DNA of 64,000 nucleotides from Kribbella capetownensis (GCF_004331485.1 NZ_SJKD01000001.1:1116001-1180000); one strand, 5' to 3'; positions 54,130 to 62,857 are shown, numbered from the stretch's first letter. Notes: generated from the letters alone by a model not told the origin. Numbers and translations: made by a program.

Positions 54130-54650
54130 CGATCATCTGGGTGAACGGGACGTTCGGTGCGGGGAAGACGACGACGGCCGGGAAGCTGGTCGAGCTCACC
54201 GAGGGGACCCGGCTGTTCGACCCCGAGTACGTCGGCTACATGCTGTCGGCGAACCTGAAGGACCAGCAGTTCACCGACTTCCAGCAACTGCCGCCGTGGC
54301 GCACCCTCGTCCCCGTCGTCATGGACGAGGTCGCCCGCTTCACCGGCCAGCACCTGGTCGCCGTACAAACAGTCCTGGTCGAGGACTACTGGCGCGAGAT
54401 CTCCACCGCCCTTCACGCCCTCGGCCATCCCGTGATCCACGTTCTCCTCGACGCCGACGCCGAGACCCTCCACACCCGCATCGACGCCGACCCCGAAGGC
54501 AAAGACATCCGCCCCTGGCGCCACGACCACGTCCCCGAATATCAAGCCGCCCGAACCTGGCTCCTCCCCACCGCCGACCTAGTCATCGACACCACCAAAC
54601 ACACCGCCGACTCCGCAGCCACCCAGATCAAGGAGTCGTTGGCGCTGTAA
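54126..54650 (+). CDS. TmrB-like P-loop ATPase
   Basis: The 174-residue protein begins with WVNGTFGAGKTTTAGKL (Walker A) and follows the layout of TmrB, the tunicamycin resistance protein: LFDPEYVGYML, DFQQLPPWRTL, then VAVQTVLVEDYWREI and HVLLDADAETLHTRI. TmrB-type proteins bind ATP and an antibiotic. Here the substrate is unknown. The ATG overlaps the MFS exporter stop, so it is part of the regulator-exporter operon and may help in resistance. Confidence 0.75.
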   Translation: MTIIWVNGTFGAGKTTTAGKLVELTEGTRLFDPEYVGYMLSANLKDQQFTDFQQLPPWRTLVPVVMDEVARFTGQHLVAVQTVLVEDYWREISTALHALGHPVIHVLLDADAETLHTRIDADPEGKDIRPWRHDHVPEYQAARTWLLPTADLVIDTTKHTADSAATQIKESLAL

Positions 54651-54665
54651 GACATTGTGTCTTAC
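54647..54665. promoter_or_regulatory. Palindromic operator of the toxin-antitoxin genes
   Basis: GTAAGACATTGTGTCTTAC is a perfect 8+3+8 palindrome that includes the TAA of the upstream ATPase gene and ends 9 nt before the antitoxin ATG. Such sites are bound by ribbon-helix-helix antitoxins. Confidence 0.7.
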
Positions 54666-54674
54666 ATTGGGTGC

Positions 54675-54908
54675 ATGGCAGACACGATCACGATTCGCAC
54701 CGATGCGGAGACTGAGCATGCGCTGGACGTGCTGACGCACGACGGCAGTTCGCGCTCGGCGGCGATCAGGCTGGCGGTGCTCGAGGCCGCCCAGCGCAGA
54801 GAGCGTGCTGCCGCGATGCGTCGCGCAGTACTGCGGATGCCCCTCGGCGAGCCCGACGGAGTGGATGTCGCCGCCGAGATCTCGCGCGACCGGGAGGGCG
54901 AGCGCTGA
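54675..54908 (+). CDS. vapB: Ribbon-helix-helix antitoxin (VapB-like)
   Basis: The 77-residue protein has an N-terminal ribbon-helix-helix (TITIRTDAETEHALDVL, SSRSAAIRLAVLEAAQRR) for DNA binding and a C-terminal segment that would wrap the toxin. The ATG at 54675 sits just after the palindromic operator. Its TGA overlaps the toxin ATG by one base. It should neutralise the PIN toxin and repress the operon. Confidence 0.82.
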   Translation: MADTITIRTDAETEHALDVLTHDGSSRSAAIRLAVLEAAQRRERAAAMRRAVLRMPLGEPDGVDVAAEISRDREGER

Positions 54909-55300
54909 TGATCTACCTCGACTCGGCCGCCATCGTGAAGCTCGTGCACGCCGAGTCCGAGTCACTGGCGTTGCGGTATTGGCTCGACGAACGAGCCGAC
55001 GTCGGGTGGGTGAGTTCGGTGCTGGCCGAGATCGAGTCGGCCCGGGCGCTGGCCCGGCACGCGCCCGAGGCGGTGACCCGGCTGCAGTTGGTCCTCGACC
55101 TGATGGACCTGGTGGAACTGGACGCCGGGACGCGGATCCTCGCGCAGACTGTGAAGCCGGCGGTCGTCCGCAGCCTGGACGCGATCCACCTGGCCACCGC
55201 CCTCCGCATCCACCCACAGATCACGTCGTTCGTCACCTACGACAAACGCCTGGCCGACGCGGCCCACTCAGCAGGCCTAATCGTCGACCTGCCTGCATGA
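54908..55300 (+). CDS. vapC: PIN-domain ribonuclease toxin (VapC-like)
   Basis: The 130-residue protein is a complete PIN domain. Acidic metal ligands are Asp5 (IYLDSAAIVKL), Glu in LAEIESARA (about 42), Asp in RSLDAIHLATAL (about 95) and Asp in VTYDKRLADAA (about 113). It should cleave RNA, often a tRNA, when not bound to the antitoxin. Start and stop layout show coupling to the antitoxin gene. Confidence 0.85.
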   Translation: MIYLDSAAIVKLVHAESESLALRYWLDERADVGWVSSVLAEIESARALARHAPEAVTRLQLVLDLMDLVELDAGTRILAQTVKPAVVRSLDAIHLATALRIHPQITSFVTYDKRLADAAHSAGLIVDLPA

Positions 55301-55302
55301 GC

Positions 55303-55992
55303 TCAGTTCCTGGGTTCCAGGGGGTATGGCGATCGGCCGGTGAAGTGGCGGGGATTGCCGTAGTCGAGGTTGTCCTGGCCGCCGAAGTTCGTGTGCAGGA
55401 ACTGCTGGGATGATCTCGCGCGACTGAAGTAACCGGCTCCGTACGGCGCGAAGGCGGGACCGGCGTCCCAGTACGGGAGTTGATGTCCGCCCTGTTCGAC
55501 ATAGCGGATCGACGGCTGCGTGCCTGCCGTGATGCGGGCGGCGTCGTCTGCGCACGCGGGGAGCCTCCGGGTGCCGCGTCCTGGCTCGGTCCACAGCACG
55601 TCAGCAGCCGACGGACCGTGCTGTGGGTTGAAGAAGCACGGCACCCGCTGCTCGGGCACCGACTGCTCGGCGATAGTCGACGTATAGCGCAGTACGGCGT
55701 ACTGCGCGTCGGCCAACGTCTGCGTGATCGCGCCGGCCGCAACCGGGTCCCGGAAAGCCCGACTCGCCTCGAGTGCAGAGGAGTAGGCAACCCCTGCCTG
55801 TGTGTAGTCGGTCGAGCCACTCTCTGGCAGCTGCCGATACAGCTCTCCGAATCGAGTGACGTCGTCCGCCACCATCGCGCGCAAGGACGCCAGTTGTTCG
55901 GCCGCCAGTTGCAGTCGCAGGTGCCGACGCCACGCGAACCACCCTGCGATTGCGATCCCCACTACCCCCAGGCTGATGAACAGCCACAACAT
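55303..55992 (-). CDS. Membrane-anchored protein of unknown function
   Basis: The 229-residue protein has an N-terminal membrane helix (residues 2-20, WLFISLGVVGIAIAGWFAW), a helical region (25-110) and a C-terminal beta-rich region with the motif CFFNPQHGPSAADVLWTEPG and later PYWDAGPAFAPYGAGYF. The Cys-x6-His of the first motif and the CADDAARI that follows could bind metal. I have seen similar segments in actinomycete proteins of unknown role and cannot name the family. Confidence 0.65.
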   Translation of the reverse strand: MLWLFISLGVVGIAIAGWFAWRRHLRLQLAAEQLASLRAMVADDVTRFGELYRQLPESGSTDYTQAGVAYSSALEASRAFRDPVAAGAITQTLADAQYAVLRYTSTIAEQSVPEQRVPCFFNPQHGPSAADVLWTEPGRGTRRLPACADDAARITAGTQPSIRYVEQGGHQLPYWDAGPAFAPYGAGYFSRARSSQQFLHTNFGGQDNLDYGNPRHFTGRSPYPLEPRN

Positions 55993-56038
55993 CTTCCAAC
56001 GCTACAGAGGTAGGGCGGTGCTGTACATAAGTCTTCTT

Positions 56039-56071
56039 GACAACATGTTGTCGTTGTGACAGTATGTTGTC
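56039..56071. promoter_or_regulatory. Twin MarR-type operators before the DJ-1/MarR operon
   Basis: GACAACATGTTGTC (56039-56052) is a perfect palindrome. GACAGTATGTTGTC (56058-56071) is a near copy 19 bp on. The second touches the ATG at 56073, so bound regulator would block transcription. Confidence 0.72.
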
Positions 56072-56072
56072 T

Positions 56073-56672
56073 ATGAGAACAGCTTATGCGGCGGTGTATG
56101 AGACGTGGGCGGACTGGGAGATCGGGCATCTGCTGGTCGAGTTGCGGACTGGGCGGTTCACGGGGGTGCCGTGGACGGTGGTGACTGTGGGGGAGACAGT
56201 CGAGCCTGTGGTGACGATGGGTGGGATGCGGATCGTGCCGGACGTGGCGTTGGCTGACGTCGAGCCGGATGAAGGGGATCTGCTGGTGCTGGCGGGGTCG
56301 GGTCAGTGGGACGACGGGCGCGGGGACGAGTTCGCGAAGTTGGCGCAACGGTTCCTCGACGCCGGCATTCCGGTGGCGGCGATCTGTGGCGCGACGGCTG
56401 GGCTGGCGCGGGCCGGGTTGCTGGACGAGCGCAAGCACACCAGCGCGGCGAAGGAGTACCTGCAGGCGACCGGTTACCAGGGCAGCGACAACTACGTCGA
56501 CGAGCGAGCGGTCATTGGCGGCGACCTGATCACGGCCGGACCGGACTCGCCGGTGCAGTTCGCGCGGGCGACGCTGCAGCGGCTCGGCCTCGCGGACGAA
56601 CGCAAGCTGGATGCGTACGAAGGCGTGTTCCACCGCGCCGACCCATCGGCGTACCCGATCCTGGTCGGATGA
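56073..56672 (+). CDS. DJ-1/PfpI-family glutamine amidotransferase-like protein
   Basis: The 199-residue protein has the DJ-1/PfpI fold with the nucleophile elbow Cys105 in AAICGATAGLA, and Glu in the first strand area (VYETWADWEI). Members act as glyoxalases, chaperones or hydrolases in stress defence. The ATG follows two palindromic operators. Its stop overlaps the MarR gene (ATGA), so the operon probably responds to a stress signal sensed by the MarR protein. Confidence 0.82.
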   Translation: MRTAYAAVYETWADWEIGHLLVELRTGRFTGVPWTVVTVGETVEPVVTMGGMRIVPDVALADVEPDEGDLLVLAGSGQWDDGRGDEFAKLAQRFLDAGIPVAAICGATAGLARAGLLDERKHTSAAKEYLQATGYQGSDNYVDERAVIGGDLITAGPDSPVQFARATLQRLGLADERKLDAYEGVFHRADPSAYPILVG

Positions 56673-57145
56673 CGGTTCCACCTCGCAAGGAGTGGCCGCA
56701 GCCGGGGCCGGCGACGGAAGGTGGTGTGCTGGTGACCGACGTCATCCTCGCCACCTTCCGGCTGAACGCCCGGCTGATGGAGGCCGCCCAGGACCTGGCC
56801 GCGCACGGCGGGCTGACCGCCGCGTGGTGGCAGGTCCTCGGCGGCGTCCTGGATGAGCCGCGGTCGGTCGCCGAGGTCGGCCGCATCATGGGCGTGAGCC
56901 GGCAGGGCGTCCAGCGCATCGCCGACCTGCTGGTCGAACGCGGCCTGGCCGAGTACCAGCCGAATCCGGCGCATCGCCGCGCCAAACTGCTCGCCTGTAC
57001 TGAGGCCGGCTACTGGGCGATCCGGCAGATCGCCGTCGCCCAGCACCCGTTCGCCGCCCAGCTCAGCAAGGACGTCGCCCTCGACGACTTGCGAACGACG
57101 CTCGACACGATGCGGACCCTGATCACCAGGCTGGAAGAAGCCTGA
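56669..57145 (+). CDS. MarR-family regulator of the DJ-1 operon
   Basis: The 158-residue protein has the winged helix of MarR (AEVGRIMGVSRQGVQRIADL, wing PNPAHRRAKLLA) between dimer helices. It is cotranslated with the DJ-1 gene and is the best candidate to bind the two palindromes upstream. No conserved redox cysteine is evident, the only Cys being in LLACTEAGY. The end overlaps the convergent PL8 lyase gene by 23 nt. Confidence 0.83.
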   Translation: MTVPPRKEWPQPGPATEGGVLVTDVILATFRLNARLMEAAQDLAAHGGLTAAWWQVLGGVLDEPRSVAEVGRIMGVSRQGVQRIADLLVERGLAEYQPNPAHRRAKLLACTEAGYWAIRQIAVAQHPFAAQLSKDVALDDLRTTLDTMRTLITRLEEA

Positions 57146-59642
57146 CCGTCATGCTGCGCCCGTAGGTGTGCCGCGTCGTGAACGTCAGCCGCGTCCCGGT
57201 CACCGTCCGCACGATCTGTACGCCGGGATCCGCGGACTCCGGCCGGAGGTACTGCGCCCACAGGTTCACCGTGATCGTGTCGCGCTGCGTGGTCGGGTCC
57301 GCCACCGCAACCGTGGTCGTCCGATCGGCATGCCGTTGCAGCAACACGGACGCGGGCCCGTCGATCGTCAGTCCCGGCAGGTTGTGATGACCGGACGTGA
57401 ACGTGTTCGCACCGGTCAGCCGCAGCCCGAGATGCTGGATCGCCTGCAGCCGTGACGTGTTCGCCAGTACCGCGATCCGCCCGTGCTGGTAGCCGCGCAA
57501 CGCGGATTCCGTTGCGTTAGGCACCAATGCGTACGCGAGCGACCGCGTCGCCCGGGCCGGCTGCGAGACGGTCAACCCGAACACCTGCTTGGTCACCGCC
57601 GTGTCCGGATTCGACGTCCGCACCACCCGCCGGCTCCGCGTGACCGCCTCGAGCCCGACCGAGATCTGACTCGGCTGCAGGAAGTAGTACCCGAGCGCCA
57701 CGCCGCCATCCGTGTACCGCAGCCACCGCGGATCCGTCGTACCCGTCCCACTCCACGGGCGTCCATCCCGACGTACGCCGGTGATCGCGACCGGCGCGCC
57801 CGGTGCCGCGATGCGAGTGTCGAGAGTCGTCGTCACGGCCCGCGACTTGTCGCCCACCCCGGCCGCCAGAACGACGATCTCGTCGTCCAGCAGGAACCAC
57901 GACTTGGTCGCCGACGCGTTCCGGTAGACCACGAAGTCGTCCGGAAGGATGTCGCGCGACGCGTAGGCGAAGTCGTCCGACTGCACCCACCCGGTCGCAC
58001 CGTACGCGCCGAGCGTCGCGCCGCCGGAGTACGCGTTGGTCCCGACCGGGAAGTACACGTAGGTGTTCTGCGACTCCGACGACGAGGTGAAGTTGAGCGG
58101 GTGCGACGGATTGTCGTAGTACGGCGTCCCGTAGAGCTCCGGGATCGTTTTGCGGGTCTCGACCGGCGCGGTCACGCCGCCGAGCGCGTACGGCGAGACG
58201 GTGGTGAAGTAGTCGATCCCGAACGCCTGGGTCTGGTCCTGGCCGGCCAGGTAGAGGTAATGCGCGCCGTCGCCCTGGAACCACGGCATCAGATTCTCGC
58301 CACTCATGTACTCGTACTTGCTGATCCGCGCCGAGTTCCGCGCCAGTGCGAACGCGAAGCCGGGCCGCCGGTGCACGGTCCGGTCCATCGCGTTGAACGC
58401 CGTACTGCTCGCCGCTGGGTTGAGGTCGGCCGGGACGATCGCCGGGTCGGCCTGGATGTCGGCGTACCGGGCGACGCTGACCGGCGAGACGAAGCTGGTC
58501 GGGTTGATCGTCGGCCGCGACGTGAACTTCGCGAACGACTTCAGCCGGCCGGCGTCGTCACCCGTGGCGTAGTCGGCCAGATCGACGATCGCCTCCACCA
58601 CGACGGCCACGTCGGCGTACCCGGTGCCGGTCCGCGAGACCGCGCGGCCCTTGACGATCTCCATCATCCAGCCCTCGAAGATCAGCGGCGCGAACCCGTC
58701 CTCGACCCAGCCCTGCACCACCCCGACCAGGTCGTCGCCCTGTGCGTAGTCCGTCCCGTCGAGCACCTTGATCGTCTGCACGACCCGGCTGAGCAGGCCC
58801 TTCCCGTACGACCCGGTGTAGGCGACGGACGCGTGCTGGATGAACGAGCCGTCGGCGTAGTACCCGTCGGTGACGCCGTGCTGGAGGTTGTACGGGTCGA
58901 CGGTGGCGAAGACGGTGAACTGGTCCTGCAGCGCCTTCCGGATCCGCGCGTCGTCACCCGTCAGTGCGCCCTGCAGTACCCGGTTCGCGGTGATGTCGAC
59001 GAGGTTGGCGCCGGTGTGGAAGCGCGAGTCGAGGTCGACGTCGCCGTCCTTGCCGTTACGCAGATACGCGTCCATCGAGGCGACGTACGTCGTGATGAGA
59101 TCGGCCGGGGCGTCGATCAGGGCCAGCGTCTTCGACACGAACGTCGAGATGCCGATCTCCCAGGTGAACCAGTTGCCGTAGTACCCCTTCGACTGGTCGC
59201 CGTAGTAGTTGTCGTGCAGCCAGCCGAGCTTCTCGGCGACCCTGGCGCGGACCTGCTCGTTGCCCTGCAGGTCGGACGCCGGGCCGGGACGCCGGAACGC
59301 GAGCGCGATCTCGTAGAGGTGCTGGTACGACGCGCTGAGGTTCGGGTCGCTGGTGCCGAGGGGGAGACCGCCGAACAGTTCGCCCGCGCCGGCGGTGTCC
59401 AGCGCCGCCAGCCAGGTCCGGGCGGTGTTGTCGAGGCTGGTGAGCTTGGCCGCGACCTCGGTGCGCGCGTTGGACTCCGGCGTACCGGCGTAGATGCCGA
59501 TCGCGTTGGTGAGCAACTGGCCGGGGCCGGCATCCATCGCAGTCATGGTCTCGGCCGCGCGGGCGGCGGGTGCGGGGTTGACCGCGGTCAGCAGCGCGGT
59601 GGCGGGTACGAACGACAGCAGGCGGCGACGGGTGATGTCCAC
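57123..59642 (-). CDS. Secreted polysaccharide lyase family 8 enzyme (hyaluronate/chondroitin/xanthan lyase type)
   Basis: The 839-residue protein has a twin-arginine-like signal (DITRRRLLSFVPATALL). The (alpha/alpha) toroid carries the PL8 catalytic set Asn213 (TGANLVDI), His270 (DGSFIQHASVAY) and Tyr279 (YTGSYG), with Arg nearby. Beta-sandwich domains follow. The His-Tyr spacing of nine matches known hyaluronate lyases. It cleaves uronic acid polysaccharides by beta-elimination outside the cell. Substrate is not fixed by these motifs. GGGAGTACC precedes the start. Confidence 0.88.
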   Translation of the reverse strand: MDITRRRLLSFVPATALLTAVNPAPAARAAETMTAMDAGPGQLLTNAIGIYAGTPESNARTEVAAKLTSLDNTARTWLAALDTAGAGELFGGLPLGTSDPNLSASYQHLYEIALAFRRPGPASDLQGNEQVRARVAEKLGWLHDNYYGDQSKGYYGNWFTWEIGISTFVSKTLALIDAPADLITTYVASMDAYLRNGKDGDVDLDSRFHTGANLVDITANRVLQGALTGDDARIRKALQDQFTVFATVDPYNLQHGVTDGYYADGSFIQHASVAYTGSYGKGLLSRVVQTIKVLDGTDYAQGDDLVGVVQGWVEDGFAPLIFEGWMMEIVKGRAVSRTGTGYADVAVVVEAIVDLADYATGDDAGRLKSFAKFTSRPTINPTSFVSPVSVARYADIQADPAIVPADLNPAASSTAFNAMDRTVHRRPGFAFALARNSARISKYEYMSGENLMPWFQGDGAHYLYLAGQDQTQAFGIDYFTTVSPYALGGVTAPVETRKTIPELYGTPYYDNPSHPLNFTSSSESQNTYVYFPVGTNAYSGGATLGAYGATGWVQSDDFAYASRDILPDDFVVYRNASATKSWFLLDDEIVVLAAGVGDKSRAVTTTLDTRIAAPGAPVAITGVRRDGRPWSGTGTTDPRWLRYTDGGVALGYYFLQPSQISVGLEAVTRSRRVVRTSNPDTAVTKQVFGLTVSQPARATRSLAYALVPNATESALRGYQHGRIAVLANTSRLQAIQHLGLRLTGANTFTSGHHNLPGLTIDGPASVLLQRHADRTTTVAVADPTTQRDTITVNLWAQYLRPESADPGVQIVRTVTGTRLTFTTRHTYGRSMTVRLLPAW

Positions 59643-59741
59643 TGGTACTCCCGGGCGGATGGGAAAAACCTCACACCCGGAGTCAACCAGCCGGAACTAT
59701 CCTTCAGCAACCGCTTGCCGCTGACTAATCAGGAACGCGGC

Positions 59742-61868
59742 TCAGGACCCTCCTGCGCCGACCAGCTGCCCGTCCATCGAGATGATGCGGATGGTCCCGC
59801 AGCTCGCCTTGGTGGGGATGACCAGCGCGACCTGGTGCAGGTAGTCCTGGTGCAGGGTCTGCGTGTACTTGACCATGCTGCTGAACGCGGTCGCCTCACC
59901 GCTGGTCCAGTACGCGTTCGAGCCCGGCTCGACGCGCTGCAGGTACTGCTCGGTCAGGGCCAGGAAGACGAGCGCCTCGCCGGACGACGTGATGAAGGTC
60001 AGCGGCTCGCCGGACGGGGTGAAGGTGTCCGAGACGCTCGCGATGTACGTCTCCTTGGCGTCCGCGACCTTCGACTTGGCGCGCTGCTCGAGGAGCTTCG
60101 CGGACCCGGGTGAGGGGACGAAGTACTTCGCCCGCGCGGACTTCGCGCCGCCGGACAGGTACGCCGCCAGGTTGGTGGCAGCGGAAGCCGGCAGGCTGTA
60201 CAGCTTGTCCAGATCGGCCTTCTGTGGCGTCCGCAGCCCCTCCATTGGCGGCAGCTTCATGGAGGCAGACGGGTAGACCGAGTTGGTCAGCAGCCACGGC
60301 GTACCCGCGCTCTGCCGCTGCCAGACGCCGAGCTGGCGGCTCTCCGGCTCACCGGAGACGCCGGAGCTGACCACGAACCGCATCGGGTACGACCCGAACT
60401 CCGGAGCGCCGATCTGCGGATCGGTGTAGGTGAACGGCTTGGTCGAGTCCTTGCCGGCCGCGTCGAGTGTGCGGCTGATGACGAACCCGGCGCGGGTCTG
60501 CGCCAGGGTCGGATCCGCCTCGATCGTCTCGGACAGCTTCGCGTCGCGGTTCGCGTTGGCGCGGTTGTTGAGCTGGTTGTACTTCGCGACGACGGCCTGC
60601 GCGTCGGCGAGCGTGACGGCGGGGCGGGTGTCGGAGGCGACGATGCTGTTCTTGGCCGGGAGCAGACCGCAACTCGTTGTCGTTAGCAACAAAGCGCCGC
60701 TGGCCAGGAGTGCGGCCGTCTTCCGGACCGCCTCGTCACTCTTCTCGAACTCCGGCGACTCCACCAGCGACACCGTCTCCGGCTCGACGACCGGCTCGAC
60801 GACCGGCTCCTCGTACGGTGCCTCGTACGGTGCCTCGTGCGGTGCCTCGTCGTACGCCGGGGCGCCTGCGCCGACCGGGGTGAGGAGGGCGGGGGACTTG
60901 GCTCGGGCGACTGCGGCCGGGGACATCAGCATGGGGGCGGCCGGGATGGATTGCTTGGCCGGCTTCGGCTGGGGCTGCGGGTAGGTGATCGCCGGCAGGC
61001 AGACCGGGATCTCCTCGGTGATCGGTTCGTCGGCAGGCGCTCGGTACGCCGGGGGATCGGTCGCGACCGGCGCGAACGGGCTGATCCGCTCGGGCGCGAA
61101 GGGCGAGACCGGCTCGACGGCGGGCGCGGAGGCGGCCGGAGTGGCGGCGACCGGGGTTGCGGCGACCGGGGCGGAGGTCGACGGCGCGGAGGACGCCGGC
61201 AAGGACCGAGCCGGGGGCGGGACGGACGCGATGCGCGCTGGTGTGAAGGCTGGGACCGGGGTGGCCGGGCGGCGGCGGAAGGCGAGGGCGAGGCCCAAGG
61301 CGAAGAGAACGATGCCGGCGCCGAGGACGAGCAGGCAGATGCCGAAGGCACGGTGCACCTCGACGCCGAAGCGGACGTCGGCGCCGACCGCCGGGCTGCC
61401 GTCCGCGTTCATCACCACGACGTCGAACTTGCCGTCCTCGATCGGCCAGGCGATCGACCGAGGGCCGTTGCCACCCGACTTCGCGACCCACCAGTCGAGG
61501 TCACCGGGCGGTGTCAGCCGCGGGATGCCGCCGCGCATCTGCTGGGTGCTGAACGTCGACGGAAGGTCGTACCGGATCACGCGGGTGTGGGCCGCGCCGG
61601 CCAGGTAGTTGGAGACGTCCAAGTCCTGTCCGACGCCGACGAACACGGGCTTGTCCCCGGTCGCGGTCACGTGCAGGGTCGGGCCGTGCCGGTCCAGCAG
61701 ATCTGGCGCGGTGATGACGGCCAGGCCCTTGCTGGTCAACGGCTGACTGCCGGTGGAGATCGTGTTGTCCGGGCCGACCAGCCAGAAGGCGGCCGCGGCT
61801 CCGGCGACGGTGACGACCAGGCCTATCAGGGTCAGCAACAGGCCCAAGGCGGTGCGGGCGAAACGCAT
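59742..61868 (-). CDS. Multi-pass membrane protein with central Pro/Ala-rich region and internal lipobox-like motif
   Basis: The 708-residue protein has a membrane anchor (about 7-30), an extracellular-type domain (about 35-165) and a second membrane helix (ICLLVLGAGIVLFALGLALA, about 175-195). A long Pro/Ala/Glu-rich cytosolic region follows with small repeats (EAPYEAPYEEP, EEPVVEPVVEPE). A third hydrophobic segment ends TTTSCG at Cys400. A soluble domain follows (about 400-708) with DAQAVVAKYNQLNNRANANR. The third segment looks like a lipoprotein signal inside a larger protein, suggesting a fusion. ATG 61868 has GGAG upstream. Function is unknown. Confidence 0.65.
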   Translation of the reverse strand: MRFARTALGLLLTLIGLVVTVAGAAAAFWLVGPDNTISTGSQPLTSKGLAVITAPDLLDRHGPTLHVTATGDKPVFVGVGQDLDVSNYLAGAAHTRVIRYDLPSTFSTQQMRGGIPRLTPPGDLDWWVAKSGGNGPRSIAWPIEDGKFDVVVMNADGSPAVGADVRFGVEVHRAFGICLLVLGAGIVLFALGLALAFRRRPATPVPAFTPARIASVPPPARSLPASSAPSTSAPVAATPVAATPAASAPAVEPVSPFAPERISPFAPVATDPPAYRAPADEPITEEIPVCLPAITYPQPQPKPAKQSIPAAPMLMSPAAVARAKSPALLTPVGAGAPAYDEAPHEAPYEAPYEEPVVEPVVEPETVSLVESPEFEKSDEAVRKTAALLASGALLLTTTSCGLLPAKNSIVASDTRPAVTLADAQAVVAKYNQLNNRANANRDAKLSETIEADPTLAQTRAGFVISRTLDAAGKDSTKPFTYTDPQIGAPEFGSYPMRFVVSSGVSGEPESRQLGVWQRQSAGTPWLLTNSVYPSASMKLPPMEGLRTPQKADLDKLYSLPASAATNLAAYLSGGAKSARAKYFVPSPGSAKLLEQRAKSKVADAKETYIASVSDTFTPSGEPLTFITSSGEALVFLALTEQYLQRVEPGSNAYWTSGEATAFSSMVKYTQTLHQDYLHQVALVIPTKASCGTIRIISMDGQLVGAGGS

Positions 61869-62007
61869 GAAGAGGCTCCCGTTGGTACGACGAACCCAGT
61901 CCGCGGCGGGTGGACCGGGCAACGAGCACCCACGCGGGCCCTCTCCGGGTCCCGCTGTTCACCCGTTGCCATTGACTAACTGATCCAACAAGGATCTGTT
62001 ACTGTCT

Positions 62008-62025
62008 CGTCATTAACGAATGACG
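62008..62025. promoter_or_regulatory. TetR-type operator
   Basis: CGTCATTAACGAATGACG (62008-62025) is a 7+4+7 inverted repeat 25 nt before the TetR start. It lies between the TetR gene and the divergent membrane protein gene and may control both. Confidence 0.65.
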
Positions 62026-62050
62026 GTTCACAAACTCGAGGGTGGTGGGG

Positions 62051-62641
62051 ATGGCTCGGCCGCGGCTGGTCAGCGACGACGCGGTCCTGGACGCCACCCG
62101 CCAGGTCCTCGCCGAGCTGGGACCGGTGAAACTGACGCTCGCGGCGGTCGGTGCCCGCGTAGGTCTGGCGGCTCCGACTCTGGTGCAGAGATTCGGCTCC
62201 AAGCGCGGTCTGCTGCTTGCCTCCGCCGCCCGGTCGCCGGTGATGGTGCTGCGGGCGGCCGAGGAGGCCGAGGCGCGCAACACCTCCCCCTTAGCGACCC
62301 TGCGGGACTTCGCGCTGACGGCCGTTGCCCACATCAAGCACCGCGAGGAGCTCGGCAACGGGCTCGGATTCGTCCAGCTCGACGTCGCCGATCCGGAGTT
62401 CCGCAAGCACGCGCTGGCGCACTCCGCCGCGATCGTCGACAGCTGCGCCCGGTTGTACCGCGCGGCCCAGGACGCCGGCGAGCTGCGCCCGGATGCCGAC
62501 CTACCGGCGCTGGCTCGCCACACCCTTGTCTGTTTCAACGGCGCGCTACAGGTCTGGGCAGTGAACGGCTGGGGCTCGCTCAGTCAGTTCCTCTCCGAAC
62601 AACTGGACCTGCTGCTCGCGCCCTACCTCACCCAGGACTGA
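62051..62641 (+). CDS. TetR-family regulator
   Basis: The 196-residue protein has a TetR helix-turn-helix (VLAELGPVKLTLAAVGARVG, then LAAPTLVQRFGSKRGLL) and a C-terminal ligand domain. ATG 62051 has GAGGG 8 nt upstream. A GTG nine bases earlier is an alternative. A palindrome in the short upstream region suggests autoregulation and possible control of the divergent membrane protein. The ligand is unknown. Confidence 0.83.
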   Translation: MARPRLVSDDAVLDATRQVLAELGPVKLTLAAVGARVGLAAPTLVQRFGSKRGLLLASAARSPVMVLRAAEEAEARNTSPLATLRDFALTAVAHIKHREELGNGLGFVQLDVADPEFRKHALAHSAAIVDSCARLYRAAQDAGELRPDADLPALARHTLVCFNGALQVWAVNGWGSLSQFLSEQLDLLLAPYLTQD

Positions 62642-62811
62642 CGCTGTTCTTCCGCGTGCTGGTCGCGGCCACAGCTGGCCAGCCGAAAGTCTGCCGTTTC
62701 CCTTAGGAGCGTTGGCGCACCGACCCACCGCCCGCAACCACATCCCCCAGTCCGTTGACCGAGGCAACAGTCAGGTAGATCAACCGTTTGAGTAGGAGCG
62801 AAAAGCAAAGG

Positions 62812-62843
62812 AAAAGTCCAGGTCGCGAAACGACCCGGACTTT
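62812..62843 (-). terminator. Rho-independent terminator of tRNA-Gly
   Basis: AAAGTCCAGGTCG (62813-62825) pairs, with one mismatch, with CGACCCGGACTTT (62831-62843). On the minus strand the stem is followed by T-rich sequence (TTTTCCTTTGCTTTT), the clearest intrinsic terminator in the window. Confidence 0.85.
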
Positions 62844-62857
62844 GTCCTGACAAGCGG

